From NCBI RefSeq assembly GCF_042655485.1, contig NZ_JBHSMC010000046.1, positions 1 through 64,000 of the forward strand: a stretch of DNA of 64,000 bases, in the 5' to 3' direction. Position numbers and translations under genes: made by a program. The notes under the pieces were generated by a model. The model saw only the letters and a program-made list of their open reading frames with translations, did no database searches and was not told the DNA's origin. Below are positions 51,879 to 61,311 of the stretch, one piece after another. Source of the stretch: Lederbergia graminis. GTDB lineage: Bacteria; Bacillota; Bacilli; Bacillales; Bacillaceae_C. Every line of letters begins with the position of its first letter. Positions within the stretch are counted from its first letter, which is position 1.

Positions 51879-53885
51879 ATGAGAATCGCAGGATTAGCAA
51901 GTGGTATGGATATCGACTCTATAGTAAAGGATTTAATGAGAGCTGAGCGAATGCCACTTGATAAATTAAAGCAGAAGAAACAAATTCTAGAATGGCAACG
52001 GGACGATTACCGTGCTATTAATACAAAATTACTTTCATTTCGTGACAAGCTCGCACAATTAAAATTAACAAGTAATTATCGAGCAAGAACAACTAGCTCA
52101 TCGAATGATGCATACGTATCAGCAACAGCAACAAGCGGTGCATCCCAAGCGTCATATTCGATATCAGAAGTAACACAATTGGCAAGTGCGGCTACGAGGG
52201 TGAATGCTGGGGAGATATCAGGTGATTCATCAGCTAAAATCGATCCCACTAAAAGTCTCCATAGTCAGGATTCAGCATTTGCTACCGGTATAACATGGTC
52301 AAAAGGCGTAGTCGAATCTAAAACACAGAATATAAAAGAAAATACTAATGCTATAGATCTAGGTGTGAAGAAAGATAACATACAAGAAACAGTGGTAAAA
52401 GTGAATGGTAAACTAATTCCACCTGCTGAGTATGAGATAGGACAAGATGGGAAAATAACGTTTGTTAGTGAATTGAAAAAAGATGATAAAGTTAAAATCG
52501 ATTACGTTCTGAAAGAGAAAACAGTTGAGTTTACCTATTCAGGTGAAGAAGAACCTCCTAAGCAGTGGAGTATTGGTGTAACTAATATAAATGTGACATC
52601 AATTTTGATTGGTGAGAATGATGTCACAGATCAATTAGTAAAAGTTGAAGGTTCTGAGAGTAAATATAAAATTGACAATGTTGGTGTGATAGATCTCGCA
52701 ACAGGAATCATTACTTTCGACGAGCTTGAAGAAGGAGAAACTCCACCATCAGATATTAAGTTAACTTATACTCAAAATTACTCTAACATAGAACTTAATA
52801 CACACACATCAAAAGGAGAAGTGAACGAAAAGATATTCTTCACTAGCAGTGATTCTCTAAACTCCGTCATTCGTAAAGTGAATGATTCAGATGCTGGTGT
52901 AACGATGTTTTATGATTCATTCTCAGATCAAGTGACACTCACGAGAAAAGAAACTGGTGATTATAATCAAAATTCTGCAGTGAACGGTGGTAATGAAATC
53001 AATGTCTCAGGTGATTTCATGACTAAAGTTTTAAAATTCGAAGGTAGTACGGAAACCGGCGGAAAGAACGCCATGTTCACGATAAACGGTCTTACTACTG
53101 AACGTACTTCCAATACCTTCGACATGAATGGTGTAACCTTTACTCTAAAACAAAAGTTTGCTAAAGATTCGATTGAACCAGCAACCATTTCCATCGCAAA
53201 TGATACAAATCAAGTTTTTGAGAACATAAAAGAATTTGTGAATCAATATAATGAACTAATTGCTGAAATTAGTGGGAAACTCAATGAGGAACGTCATCGA
53301 AGCTATAAACCATTAACGGACGATGAACGAGAAGAACTTTCAGACAAACAACAAGAGAAATGGGAGGAAATGGCTAAAAGTGGTCTTCTAAAAGGTGACC
53401 CTCTCCTTTCCGGTGTGTTAACGAACATGCGCCTAGACATGTCTAGTGTAGTCGAGACAAATGGTTTATTTAGCCAATTAGCAAGTATCGGAATTTCCAC
53501 CACTTCCAATTACTTAGATGGTGGTAAATTACAAATTAATGAGGCAAAGCTGAAGGAAGCAATTGAACAAGATCCCGATTCTGTTGAAAGCTTGTTCAGA
53601 AGTGATGGAAGTACATCTGACCTCGGTATTATTCACAAATTATATAATACCGTTGATGCTTCATTAAATAGATTACGTGAAAAAGCTGGACGTGCGACAT
53701 CCACTAACCAACAATTTTCAATTGGACGTGAACTTTTAAATGTAGATAAAAGTATCGATCGTTTTGAGGATAAAATGAAAATTACAGAAGATCGTTACTG
53801 GCGTCAATTTACAGCAATGGAAAAAGCAATACAACGTGCAAATCAGCAATCAATGTTCTTAATGAATCAATTCGGTGGCATGTAA
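51879..53885 (+). CDS. fliD: Flagellar hook-associated protein 2 (filament cap)
   Basis: 668 residues. FliD_N occupies about 3-100 (RIAGLASGMDIDSIVKDLMRAERMPLDKLKQKKQ), FliD_C about 400-665, ending in DRFEDKMKITEDRYWRQFTAMEKAIQRANQQSMFLMNQFGGM. It caps the filament and folds exported flagellin. It is longer than the roughly 500-residue B. subtilis protein; the extra sequence is in the surface-exposed middle (about 120-330), which varies between species. ATG after GGAGGG. Confidence 0.95.
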   Translation: MRIAGLASGMDIDSIVKDLMRAERMPLDKLKQKKQILEWQRDDYRAINTKLLSFRDKLAQLKLTSNYRARTTSSSNDAYVSATATSGASQASYSISEVTQLASAATRVNAGEISGDSSAKIDPTKSLHSQDSAFATGITWSKGVVESKTQNIKENTNAIDLGVKKDNIQETVVKVNGKLIPPAEYEIGQDGKITFVSELKKDDKVKIDYVLKEKTVEFTYSGEEEPPKQWSIGVTNINVTSILIGENDVTDQLVKVEGSESKYKIDNVGVIDLATGIITFDELEEGETPPSDIKLTYTQNYSNIELNTHTSKGEVNEKIFFTSSDSLNSVIRKVNDSDAGVTMFYDSFSDQVTLTRKETGDYNQNSAVNGGNEINVSGDFMTKVLKFEGSTETGGKNAMFTINGLTTERTSNTFDMNGVTFTLKQKFAKDSIEPATISIANDTNQVFENIKEFVNQYNELIAEISGKLNEERHRSYKPLTDDEREELSDKQQEKWEEMAKSGLLKGDPLLSGVLTNMRLDMSSVVETNGLFSQLASIGISTTSNYLDGGKLQINEAKLKEAIEQDPDSVESLFRSDGSTSDLGIIHKLYNTVDASLNRLREKAGRATSTNQQFSIGRELLNVDKSIDRFEDKMKITEDRYWRQFTAMEKAIQRANQQSMFLMNQFGGM

Positions 53886-53924
53886 TACTTGCCATCTTTT
53901 ACATAAATATTAGGAGTGAAAAAA

Positions 53925-54329
53925 GTGGCTAAGCCAAATCCATTTCAAGCGTATAAAACAAATTCTGTAACAACAGCATCTCCAGGTGAGCTTACATTAA
54001 TGCTCTACAATGGTTGCCTAAAATTCATAAACATGGCGAAAATTGCCGTCGATAAAAATGATATCCAAGAGAAAAATACTAACATCCAAAAAGCACAAAA
54101 CATCATCTCTGAATTGATGGTAACGTTAAATATGGATATGGAAATTTCCAAAAATATGATGGCTTTATATGATTTTGCTTTAAGAAGATTAGTGGAAGCG
54201 AATATTCGCAATGATAAAGCAATATTAGTGGAAGTAGAGGAAATTATTACAGAATTTAGGGATACATGGAAACAAGTAATTCAAAAAAATCGCCAACTTC
54301 AACATGCGTCAGGGAGTAATGGCGCCTAA
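53925..54329 (+). CDS. fliS: Flagellin export chaperone FliS
   Basis: 134 residues from GTG 53925; TAGGAG lies eight nt before it, whereas GTG 53916 overlaps that site. Signatures: NPFQAYKTNSVTTASPGELTLMLYNGCLKFI and ALYDFALRRLVEANI. Binds flagellin in the cytoplasm before export. Its stop overlaps the next start (TAATG). Confidence 0.95.
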   Translation: MAKPNPFQAYKTNSVTTASPGELTLMLYNGCLKFINMAKIAVDKNDIQEKNTNIQKAQNIISELMVTLNMDMEISKNMMALYDFALRRLVEANIRNDKAILVEVEEIITEFRDTWKQVIQKNRQLQHASGSNGA

Positions 54330-54679
54330 TGAATGCAATTGAACAATGTATCCAACTGACAGAAGAAATAATTCGTACTGCGGAAATAGTAGACGAAAAA
54401 GATCGTGATGCTCGTATAGAAAAAATAGATGCATTATTAGAGGAAAGAGAGCAATTATTTTCTCTAATGGAAGTACCTACTTCTCTCCGAGAAAGAAACG
54501 AGGGAAAAAGATTACTCGATCTAAATAAAAAGATGGAAAAAACCTTGAACAATTTACAAGCTCATATTCAGATGGATATAAATCAATTGAGCCAAAAGAA
54601 AAAATCGGCAAAACGGTATGGGAATCCTTATGCGGCAACAGAGAGCTTAGATGGAATGTTTTATGATAAGCGAAAATAA
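54329..54679 (+). CDS. fliT: FliT-like flagellar chaperone
   Basis: 116 residues, mostly alpha-helical and charged (ALLEEREQLFSLMEVPTSLRERNEGKRLLDLNKKMEKTLNNL), overlapping fliS by one nt so translation is coupled. In B. subtilis FliT is the FliD chaperone encoded at this position. Sequence similarity in the family is weak; position carries much of the assignment. Confidence 0.8.
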   Translation: MNAIEQCIQLTEEIIRTAEIVDEKDRDARIEKIDALLEEREQLFSLMEVPTSLRERNEGKRLLDLNKKMEKTLNNLQAHIQMDINQLSQKKKSAKRYGNPYAATESLDGMFYDKRK

Positions 54680-54722
54680 GACAAATAAATAGTAAAAACG
54701 ACAAAAAAATTTAGAAAAAAAG

Positions 54723-54752
54723 CAGGATTTTTTAATTTATGTATAGAAGTAT
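54723..54752 (+). promoter_or_regulatory. Possible sigma-H-like promoter of hpf
   Basis: AGGATTT followed after about 13 nt by TAGAAG resembles the sigma-H pattern AGGAWWW / GAAT, with a mismatch in the -10. B. subtilis hpf (yvyD) is under sigma-H and sigma-B. Tentative. Confidence 0.3.
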
Positions 54753-54784
54753 ATATACATAGCATTTTATAAGGAGGAGTTATT

Positions 54785-55342
54785 ATGCTGAACTTCCAAA
54801 TTCGTGGTGAAAACATCGAGGTTACTAGTGCAATTCGTGACCATGTGGAGAAGAAAGTAAGTAAATTAGAGAAATATTTTAATGGAACTCCTGAAGCAAA
54901 TGTTCATGTAAATCTTAAAGTTAATCCTGATAAAAAATCAAAAGTCGAAATAACTATACCAATGCCGGGTCTCGTTCTTCGAGCTGAGGAAACTAATAAT
55001 GATATGTATGCGGCAGTAGATTTAATTGTAGATAAATTAGAAAGACAAATTAGAAAGCATAAAACAAGAGTAAATCGCAAATTTAGAGAACAAGGCAACG
55101 CGAAAGAATTTTTCAGCTCTACAAATGGCCAAACCGCTGTTGCAGTTGAAGAAGATGAGGACGAATTTACGATTGTCCGTACAAAACGATTTGATTTAAA
55201 ACCAATGGACAGTGAAGAAGCTGTTCTACAAATGAATATGCTTGGACATAATTTCTTCATCTACACAGACGCAGAGACAAATGGAACAAATATTGTATAT
55301 AAGCGTAAAGATGGAAAATATGGTCTAATTGAAACAAACTAA
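54785..55342 (+). CDS. hpf: Ribosome hibernation promoting factor, long form
   Basis: 185 residues, ATG after AAGGAGGAG. N-terminal HPF/RaiA domain (about 1-97, LNFQIRGENIEVTSAIRDHVEKKVSKLEKYF) and C-terminal dimerisation domain (about 125-185, IVRTKRFDLKPMDSEEAVLQMNMLGHNFFIY), the arrangement that drives 100S ribosome dimers in Firmicutes. Own terminator follows. Confidence 0.96.
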   Translation: MLNFQIRGENIEVTSAIRDHVEKKVSKLEKYFNGTPEANVHVNLKVNPDKKSKVEITIPMPGLVLRAEETNNDMYAAVDLIVDKLERQIRKHKTRVNRKFREQGNAKEFFSSTNGQTAVAVEEDEDEFTIVRTKRFDLKPMDSEEAVLQMNMLGHNFFIYTDAETNGTNIVYKRKDGKYGLIETN

Positions 55343-55368
55343 TCAACACAAGCATACGATATAATAAG

Positions 55369-55400
55369 CACGCAATCACTACGATTGCGTGTTTTCTGTT
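55369..55400 (+). terminator. Terminator of hpf
   Basis: CACGCAATC (55369-55377) / GATTGCGTG (55383-55391) then TTTTCTGTTTT. Confidence 0.88.
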
Positions 55401-55473
55401 TTATTTGTCCTCCACCTTTATTTATGTGAAAATAAATATTCCAATACTAACGTTTAAAAGGATGGCTAAAATA

Positions 55474-56028
55474 ATGATAAAAGATTTGTTTATTGCCTTT
55501 TTTCGTTCCGGAATACTTGGGTTCGGTGGTGGACCTTCTGCTATTCCTCTAGTACATAGGGAAGTTGTTATCACATATAAATGGATGACGGATGAAGAAT
55601 TTTCTGATGTTCTTGCATTAGCAAACGCACTCCCAGGTCCAATCAATACGAAGATGGCTGGTTATATTGGGTGGCGAGTTCATGGTTTTCTAGGGATGAT
55701 CTCCGCTCTTGTTGCTACTGTTATTCCTACAGTTGTATTAATGATTGTCTTTTTAACGATTCTAACAACGCATAAAGATAAGCCGTGGGTAGAAGGAATG
55801 ACAAATGCTGTTGTCCCTGTCGTTGGGGTATTAATGGGAATTTTGACGTGGGACTTCATTGTAAAGTCGAAGGATACGCTTGGTTGGAAATGGACAGTGA
55901 TCATCGTAATCGCTAGTTTAATTATATTGGAATTATTAGGGATTCATCCAGCAATTGTGATTGTCACACTGTTATGTGTAGCACTTTTATCTGGGGGCAA
56001 AAAGCGAAAAGCAAGGGGCGAAAACTAG
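55474..56028 (+). CDS. Chromate transporter family half-protein 1
   Basis: 184 residues from ATG 55474 (AAAAGGATGG upstream; ATG 55462 overlaps that site). CHR family motif GFGGGPSAIPLVHREVV and a conserved LALANALPGPINTKMAGYIGW stretch, with about five membrane spans. Short CHR proteins occur as pairs that replace the two-domain ChrA; both are needed in described cases. Transport of chromate is the family name; the natural substrate could be another oxyanion. Confidence 0.9.
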   Translation: MIKDLFIAFFRSGILGFGGGPSAIPLVHREVVITYKWMTDEEFSDVLALANALPGPINTKMAGYIGWRVHGFLGMISALVATVIPTVVLMIVFLTILTTHKDKPWVEGMTNAVVPVVGVLMGILTWDFIVKSKDTLGWKWTVIIVIASLIILELLGIHPAIVIVTLLCVALLSGGKKRKARGEN

Positions 56029-56562
56029 ATGATATATTGGTACATATTCTTAGCCTTTTTCATTCCTGGAATTCTTGGATATGGGGGTGGTCCTTCTTCT
56101 ATTCCTCTTGTCGAGAAAGAAGTTGTTGATCACTATGATTGGTTAACAGTAAATGAATTTAGTGAAGTACTTGCGTTAGCAAATGCCTTACCTGGACCTA
56201 TTGCAACTAAAATGGCTGGTTATATAGGATATCAACAAGCGGGAATACTAGGAGCATTTGTAGCCTTATTTGCAACTGTCGCTCCTTCGTTAATTTTAAT
56301 GATTACGTTATTAAGTATTCTGCTTAAATATAAGCATTCACCACAAGTTAAGAAAATGACGCAACTTGTAAGACCTGTTATTGCAGTTTTACTAGGCGTT
56401 ATGACATGGGATTTCTTCCAACACTCTTTATCGATCGAGGGCGCAGGTTTTCTACATACCATCATCATCGGACTTTTGAGTTTACTACTACTTGTAAAGT
56501 GGAAAGTCCACCCAGCTTATGTTATTGGTGGAGCACTTCTTTACGGAGCTTTTATATTATAG
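56029..56562 (+). CDS. Chromate transporter family half-protein 2
   Basis: 177 residues, starting directly after the partner's stop codon. CHR motif GYGGGPSSIPLVEKEVVDHYDWL and LALANALPGPIATKMAGYIGY; about five membrane spans. It is a homologous but distinct copy of the preceding protein, as expected for a heterodimeric pair. The pair sits between hpf and secA, which are adjacent or nearly so in B. subtilis. Confidence 0.9.
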   Translation: MIYWYIFLAFFIPGILGYGGGPSSIPLVEKEVVDHYDWLTVNEFSEVLALANALPGPIATKMAGYIGYQQAGILGAFVALFATVAPSLILMITLLSILLKYKHSPQVKKMTQLVRPVIAVLLGVMTWDFFQHSLSIEGAGFLHTIIIGLLSLLLLVKWKVHPAYVIGGALLYGAFIL

Positions 56563-56733
56563 ATGCACGATAAAAGTAAGCGAAACGTAACAATGTTGTC
56601 ACCAAAAGGTGTTAGTGATAAGATAAATAAGGGATAGTGTAGTTGTAATCACACATTTTGATAAAAAGCAACTATGAAGGTTATGTTTCAATGGAATATA
56701 TACCCGTATTATAATAAAGGGGAGTTTTGTAGG

Positions 56734-59244
56734 ATGGCTTTTTTAAATAAAATTTTCGATCCAAATAAACGTGAATTAAAAAAATTAGAAAAAATTGCTG
56801 ATAGCGTTGAAGCATTAGCTGGAGACATGGAAAAGCTATCTGATGATGCTCTACGTGCAAAAACAGATGAGTTTAAAGAAAGACACCAAAATGGTGAAAC
56901 GCTCGATAGTCTTTTACCAGAAGCATTTGCGGTTGTTCGTGAAGGTGCTCGCCGCGTGCTAGGAATGTATCCATATCCCGTACAAATTATGGGTGCAGCA
57001 ACACTTCATGAAGGTAATATTGCTGAGATGAAAACTGGTGAAGGTAAAACATTAACTTCCACTATGCCTGTGTATTTGAATGCACTTGCGGGAAAAGGTG
57101 TTCATGTAATTACAGTTAACGAATACTTAGCAAGCCGTGATGCAACGGAAATGGGAGCTTTATATGAATTTCTTGGCTTAACAGTCGGTTTAAATACAAA
57201 TGGTGCTTCTAAGGAAGAGAAAAAAGAAGCATATGCTGCTGATATCACTTATGGTACGAATAATGAATTTGGCTTTGATTACTTACGTGACAATATGGTT
57301 ATTTACTCGGAGCAACGTGTACAACGACCATTGCATTATGCCGTTATTGATGAGGTCGACTCGATTCTAATTGATGAAGCGAGAACACCATTAATTATTT
57401 CAGGACAAGCGCAAAAGTCAACACAATTATATATTCAAGCAAACTCCTTTGTTAGCATGCTGAAGAAGGATGTTGATTACACATATGATGAGAAAACAAA
57501 AGGTGTTCAATTAACAGAAGAAGGAATAAATAAGGCGGAGCGCGCATTTAAAATTGACAACCTTTTCGATATTTCTCACGTAACGTTAAATCACCATTTA
57601 AATCAAGCGTTGAAGGCACATGTTAGCATGCATAAGGATATTGATTATGTTGTTCAAGATGGAGAAATTGTCATTGTAGACCAGTTCACAGGTCGTCTAA
57701 TGAAAGGACGTCGTTTCAGTGATGGTTTACACCAAGCGATTGAAGCAAAAGAAGGCGTGGAGATTCAAAATGAATCGATGACAATGGCAACCATTACATT
57801 CCAGAACTACTTCCGTATGTATAAAAAACTGTCAGGGATGACGGGTACAGCTAAAACAGAAGAAGAAGAATTCCGTAATATTTATAATATGAGGGTTGTC
57901 GTAATCCCAACAAACAAACCTGTTATTAGGGATGATCGTCCTGATTTAATTTATGCAACTATTGATGGTAAATTTAAAGCTGTTGCTGAGGATATTGCAG
58001 AGCGCCATAAAAAAGGACAGCCGGTGCTAGTTGGTACAGTTGCAATTGAAACTTCAGAAATTATTTCTAATTATTTAACAAAAAAAGGTGTTAAGCATAA
58101 TGTCTTGAATGCGAAGAACCATGAACGTGAAGCAGAGATAATTTTAAATGCAGGTCAACAAGGAGCTGTAACGATAGCTACCAATATGGCTGGTCGTGGT
58201 ACAGATATCAAGCTTGGTGAAGGTGTGAAAGAACTAGGCGGCCTTGCTGTTATTGGTACAGAGCGACATGAATCACGTCGTATTGACAATCAGCTTCGTG
58301 GTCGTTCAGGCCGTCAAGGAGATCCGGGTGTAACTCAATTCTACTTATCATTAGAAGATGACTTAATGCGCCGTTTCGGTTCTGATAGCATGAAAAGTAT
58401 GATGGCTCGTCTTGGTATGGATGATTCCCAACCAATTCAAAGTAAGATGGTTTCGAAAGCAGTTGAATCTTCTCAGAAACAAGTAGAGGGTAATAACTTT
58501 GACTCTCGTAAACGTGTTTTACAATATGATGATGTATTGAGACAGCAACGTGAAATCATTTATCAACAACGTAATGAAGTAATGGAATCAGAGAACTTAC
58601 GTGGTATAGTTGAAAAAATGATTCAATCTGTTATCGAGCGCTCTGTATCCGCGTATACAGTTGTGAATGATGAAGATGAGACTTGGAATGTCCAAGGTTT
58701 AATCGATTATATTAATGCTAACCTATTACCAGAAGGTGATATTACTCCTACTGATATCGAAAACAAGGAACCACAAGAAATTGAGGAATTAATATTCGAT
58801 AAGGTACTGATTCGATATAACGAAAAAGAAGAATTATTATCTCCAGAGCAAATGCGAGAATTTGAAAAAGTTATCTTGTTACGTGCTGTTGATTCGAAGT
58901 GGATTGACCATATTGATGCGATGGATCAATTACGTCAAGGTATTCATTTACGTGCATACGGCCAAACAGATCCGCTTAGAGAATATCAAGCAGAAGGATT
59001 TGCAATGTTTGAAAACATGGTTACTTCAATTGAAGAGTATGCGGCTAAGTATGTTATGAAAGCAGAAATTCGAAACAACCTACAACGGGAAGAAGTAGCA
59101 AAAGGTCAAGCTGTAAATCCTAAAGAGGATGGCGAAAAAGCAAAAAGAAAGCCAGTTCGTAAGCAAGAAAACGTTGGTAGAAATGAACCGTGCCCATGCG
59201 GTAGCGGTAAAAAATATAAACATTGCCATGGAAGATTGGCATAA
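56734..59244 (+). CDS. secA: Protein translocase ATPase SecA
   Basis: Drives preprotein export through SecYEG. ATG 56734 follows AAAGGGGAG; an in-frame ATG at 56674 would add 20 atypical residues. 836 residues: nucleotide-binding domain 1 with Walker A MKTGEGKT and DEVD, preprotein cross-linking domain about 225-370, NBD2 with MAGRGTDIKL and QLRGRSGRQGDPG, helical scaffold and wing, and a C-terminal zinc/SecB-type tail NEPCPCGSGKKYKHCHGR. Monocistronic or upstream of prfB as in B. subtilis. Confidence 0.98.
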   Translation: MAFLNKIFDPNKRELKKLEKIADSVEALAGDMEKLSDDALRAKTDEFKERHQNGETLDSLLPEAFAVVREGARRVLGMYPYPVQIMGAATLHEGNIAEMKTGEGKTLTSTMPVYLNALAGKGVHVITVNEYLASRDATEMGALYEFLGLTVGLNTNGASKEEKKEAYAADITYGTNNEFGFDYLRDNMVIYSEQRVQRPLHYAVIDEVDSILIDEARTPLIISGQAQKSTQLYIQANSFVSMLKKDVDYTYDEKTKGVQLTEEGINKAERAFKIDNLFDISHVTLNHHLNQALKAHVSMHKDIDYVVQDGEIVIVDQFTGRLMKGRRFSDGLHQAIEAKEGVEIQNESMTMATITFQNYFRMYKKLSGMTGTAKTEEEEFRNIYNMRVVVIPTNKPVIRDDRPDLIYATIDGKFKAVAEDIAERHKKGQPVLVGTVAIETSEIISNYLTKKGVKHNVLNAKNHEREAEIILNAGQQGAVTIATNMAGRGTDIKLGEGVKELGGLAVIGTERHESRRIDNQLRGRSGRQGDPGVTQFYLSLEDDLMRRFGSDSMKSMMARLGMDDSQPIQSKMVSKAVESSQKQVEGNNFDSRKRVLQYDDVLRQQREIIYQQRNEVMESENLRGIVEKMIQSVIERSVSAYTVVNDEDETWNVQGLIDYINANLLPEGDITPTDIENKEPQEIEELIFDKVLIRYNEKEELLSPEQMREFEKVILLRAVDSKWIDHIDAMDQLRQGIHLRAYGQTDPLREYQAEGFAMFENMVTSIEEYAAKYVMKAEIRNNLQREEVAKGQAVNPKEDGEKAKRKPVRKQENVGRNEPCPCGSGKKYKHCHGRLA

Positions 59245-59291
59245 ATTATAACCTACAAATTAGTAGGAATCTTACTTTTGAGGTGTACAGG

Positions 59292-60390
59292 ATGGAATTA
59301 TCTGAAATAAAATCAGAACTAGAAAAAACAGCGAAACGATTGGCTGATTTTAGGGGGTCTCTTTGACTTAGAGGAGAAAGAAACCCGTATTGCGGAGCTT
59401 GATGAAAGGATGCTGGAGCCTGGATTTTGGGATGATCAACAGGTAGCACAATCTATTATCAATGAAGCAAATGGCCTAAAAGACCTCGTCAATGAATATA
59501 AAGAGTTAGTAGATACGCAAGAAAACTTGGAATTAACGCTTGAGCTCGTAAAAGAAGAAAATGATCCAGAGTTATTGGCTGAATTAGATTCTGAGTTAGA
59601 AGAGATGATGGAACAAATAGAGAACTTTGAACTACAACTGCTATTAAGTGAGCCATATGATAAAAACAACGCAATACTGGAGCTTCATCCGGGGGCTGGT
59701 GGTACAGAGTCACAGGATTGGGGATCTATACTCCTACGGATGTACACGCGTTGGGCAGAGAAGAAAGGCTTTAAAGTGGAAACTCTTGATTATCTTCCTG
59801 GTGAAGAAGCTGGAATTAAAAGTGTGACACTCCTGATAAAGGGACATAATGCCTATGGTTATTTAAAAGCAGAAAAAGGAGTTCACCGTCTCGTCCGGAT
59901 CTCTCCATTCGATTCTTCCGGAAGAAGACATACGTCATTTGTTTCTTGTGAAGTAATGCCGGAATTCACGGATGATATTGAGATTGAAGTACGGTCAGAA
60001 GATCTGAAAGTAGATACGTACCGCTCCAGTGGCGCTGGTGGTCAGCACGTAAATACAACAGATTCAGCAGTACGTATTACCCATATTCCAACTGGAACCG
60101 TTGTGACCTGCCAAAATGAGAGATCACAAATCAAGAACCGTGAACAAGCGATGAATATGTTAAAGGCAAAACTTTATCAAAGAGAAATTGAACAAAAGGA
60201 AAAGGAACTCGCTGAGATACGTGGCGAGCAAAAAGAAATTGGCTGGGGAAGCCAAATTCGTTCCTATGTTTTCCATCCTTATTCAATGGTTAAAGACCAT
60301 CGTACGAATACAGAAGTTGGAAACGTTCATGCTGTAACAGATGGAGATATTGATGTATTTATAAATGCTTATTTACGTTCACGTATATAA
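59292..60390 (+). CDS. prfB: Peptide chain release factor 2 with programmed +1 frameshift
   Basis: Terminates translation at UGA and UAA. Frame 1 runs from ATG 59292 to an in-frame TGA at 59364-59366 (codon 25). The site is AGG-GGG-TCT-CTT-TGA-C, with a Shine-Dalgarno-like AGGGGG just before CTT. A +1 shift on CTT continues as GAC at 59365 and gives a 365-residue product. The stop-codon recognition motif SPF is in RISPFDSSGRR and the catalytic GGQ in SSGAGGQHVNTTDSAVR. The frameshift is the autoregulatory one known for prfB, not a sequencing error. Confidence 0.97.
59355..59367 (+). other. prfB: prfB +1 recoding site
   Basis: GGGTCTCTTTGAC: slippery CTT, stop TGA followed by C (poor termination context), and an internal SD-like AGGGGG starting at 59352. 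Low RF2 favours the shift. Confidence 0.95.
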
Positions 60391-60397
60391 GAAGATT

Positions 60398-60432
60398 AGC
60401 CCAAGTGATCAGATGATTACTTGGGCTATTTG
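60398..60432 (+). terminator. Terminator of prfB
   Basis: AGCCCAAGT (60398-60406) / ACTTGGGCT (60419-60427), then ATTTGTATGTTCTTTT. Confidence 0.85.
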
Positions 60433-60540
60433 TATGTTCTTTTCACCAAATTGCTAAAAACACAAGTTGGAAAATAGATTATTCGGCAATATTAATTGGT
60501 ATACTACAGATATGTAGATTAAATACGAGGGGGTATATGA

Positions 60541-60846
60541 GTGAATAAGAAACTTGTATTATGGTTAGTCGGTATTACATTTATTATTGTTTTAGCTGCA
60601 TGTGGAGATGGTAGTAATAAAGATTCAAGCCCTGAAGCAATAGCGGACAGGAGTTGTATTGGCTGTCATGGTGAAAATCTACAAGGAAGAGATGGACTTG
60701 GTCCAGATTTAACTAAAATAGGTGCTAAATATAACAAAGAAGAAATTTTAGAAATTATAAAAGAAGGACGCCCAGGAATGGGTGCGAACATCATTAAAGG
60801 CGATGATGCAGAAAAAGTTGCTGCATGGTTAGCAGAGAAAAAATAA
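60541..60846 (+). CDS. cccB: Membrane-anchored cytochrome c551
   Basis: 101-residue lipoprotein: signal with lipobox LAAC (C21), then a Ser/Asn/Lys linker and one haem c domain. The haem site is C39-I-G-C42-H43; the probable Met ligand is in GRPGMGANII. ATG/GTG choice: GTG 60541 after CGAGGGGGT. Carries electrons to a cytochrome oxidase on the outer face of the membrane. Same position upstream of ftsEX as in B. subtilis. Confidence 0.95.
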   Translation: MNKKLVLWLVGITFIIVLAACGDGSNKDSSPEAIADRSCIGCHGENLQGRDGLGPDLTKIGAKYNKEEILEIIKEGRPGMGANIIKGDDAEKVAAWLAEKK

Positions 60847-60860
60847 TAGTCATGAGAATA

Positions 60861-60906
60861 AAAAACCAAACTATTTGAAAAGTTTTCAATATAGTTTGGT
60901 TTTTTA
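60861..60906 (+). terminator. Terminator of cccB
   Basis: AAAAACCAAACTAT (60861-60874) / ATAGTTTGGTTTTT (60891-60904). The stem core resembles those of the 25334 and 32094 terminators. Confidence 0.9.
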
Positions 60907-61122
60907 TTTATAAGAACATTTCTATTTAGCTTTTTCCACTGATCTATTAGCCCCGAAATGCTCTGTCCATCAACATTTTTTTAGTATATCAGCTAGAGTT
61001 GAGAAGAAATAAATAGTTGATAAACTATGTTGTTGTAACCTCTTTTTTTAAAGGTTACATAAATTTGCTAATACAACAAAAATTTACATGGAATTGAAAT
61101 GAAACTGTAATATAAAAATCCC

Positions 61123-61150
61123 TTAACATATCCCCTGCAAATGTTATAAT
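61123..61150 (+). promoter_or_regulatory. Promoter of ftsEX
   Basis: TTAACA (61123-61128), 16-nt spacer, TATAAT (61145-61150). Implies a leader of about 155 nt before ftsE. Confidence 0.6.
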
Positions 61151-61240
61151 AAATAAGGATTATCTTTCGGCAACAAGCGACGTAAAACAGCAGTTTTTTT
61201 CGACTTTACGGAAGAAAAAACAGTTTGCATCATTCTATTT

Positions 61241-61270
61241 TGCTACTCATATGTCAAATCATGGGTAGCA
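61241..61270 (+). promoter_or_regulatory. Hairpin in the ftsE leader
   Basis: TGCTACTCAT (61241-61250) pairs with ATGGGTAGCA (61261-61270) with one G-U pair and a 10-nt loop, about 40 nt before the start codon. No T run follows, so it is not a terminator. The rest of 60907-61311 shows no gene. Confidence 0.5.
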
Positions 61271-61311
61271 TTTACTAGTATGGTGCCAATTCTTAGGGAC
61301 CGGGTGATTAC

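Noticed and set aside
59292..59410. prfB considered as a frameshifted pseudogene
   Set aside because: The stop lies exactly at the conserved CTT-TGA-C recoding site with its upstream SD-like sequence, and the rest of the gene is intact.
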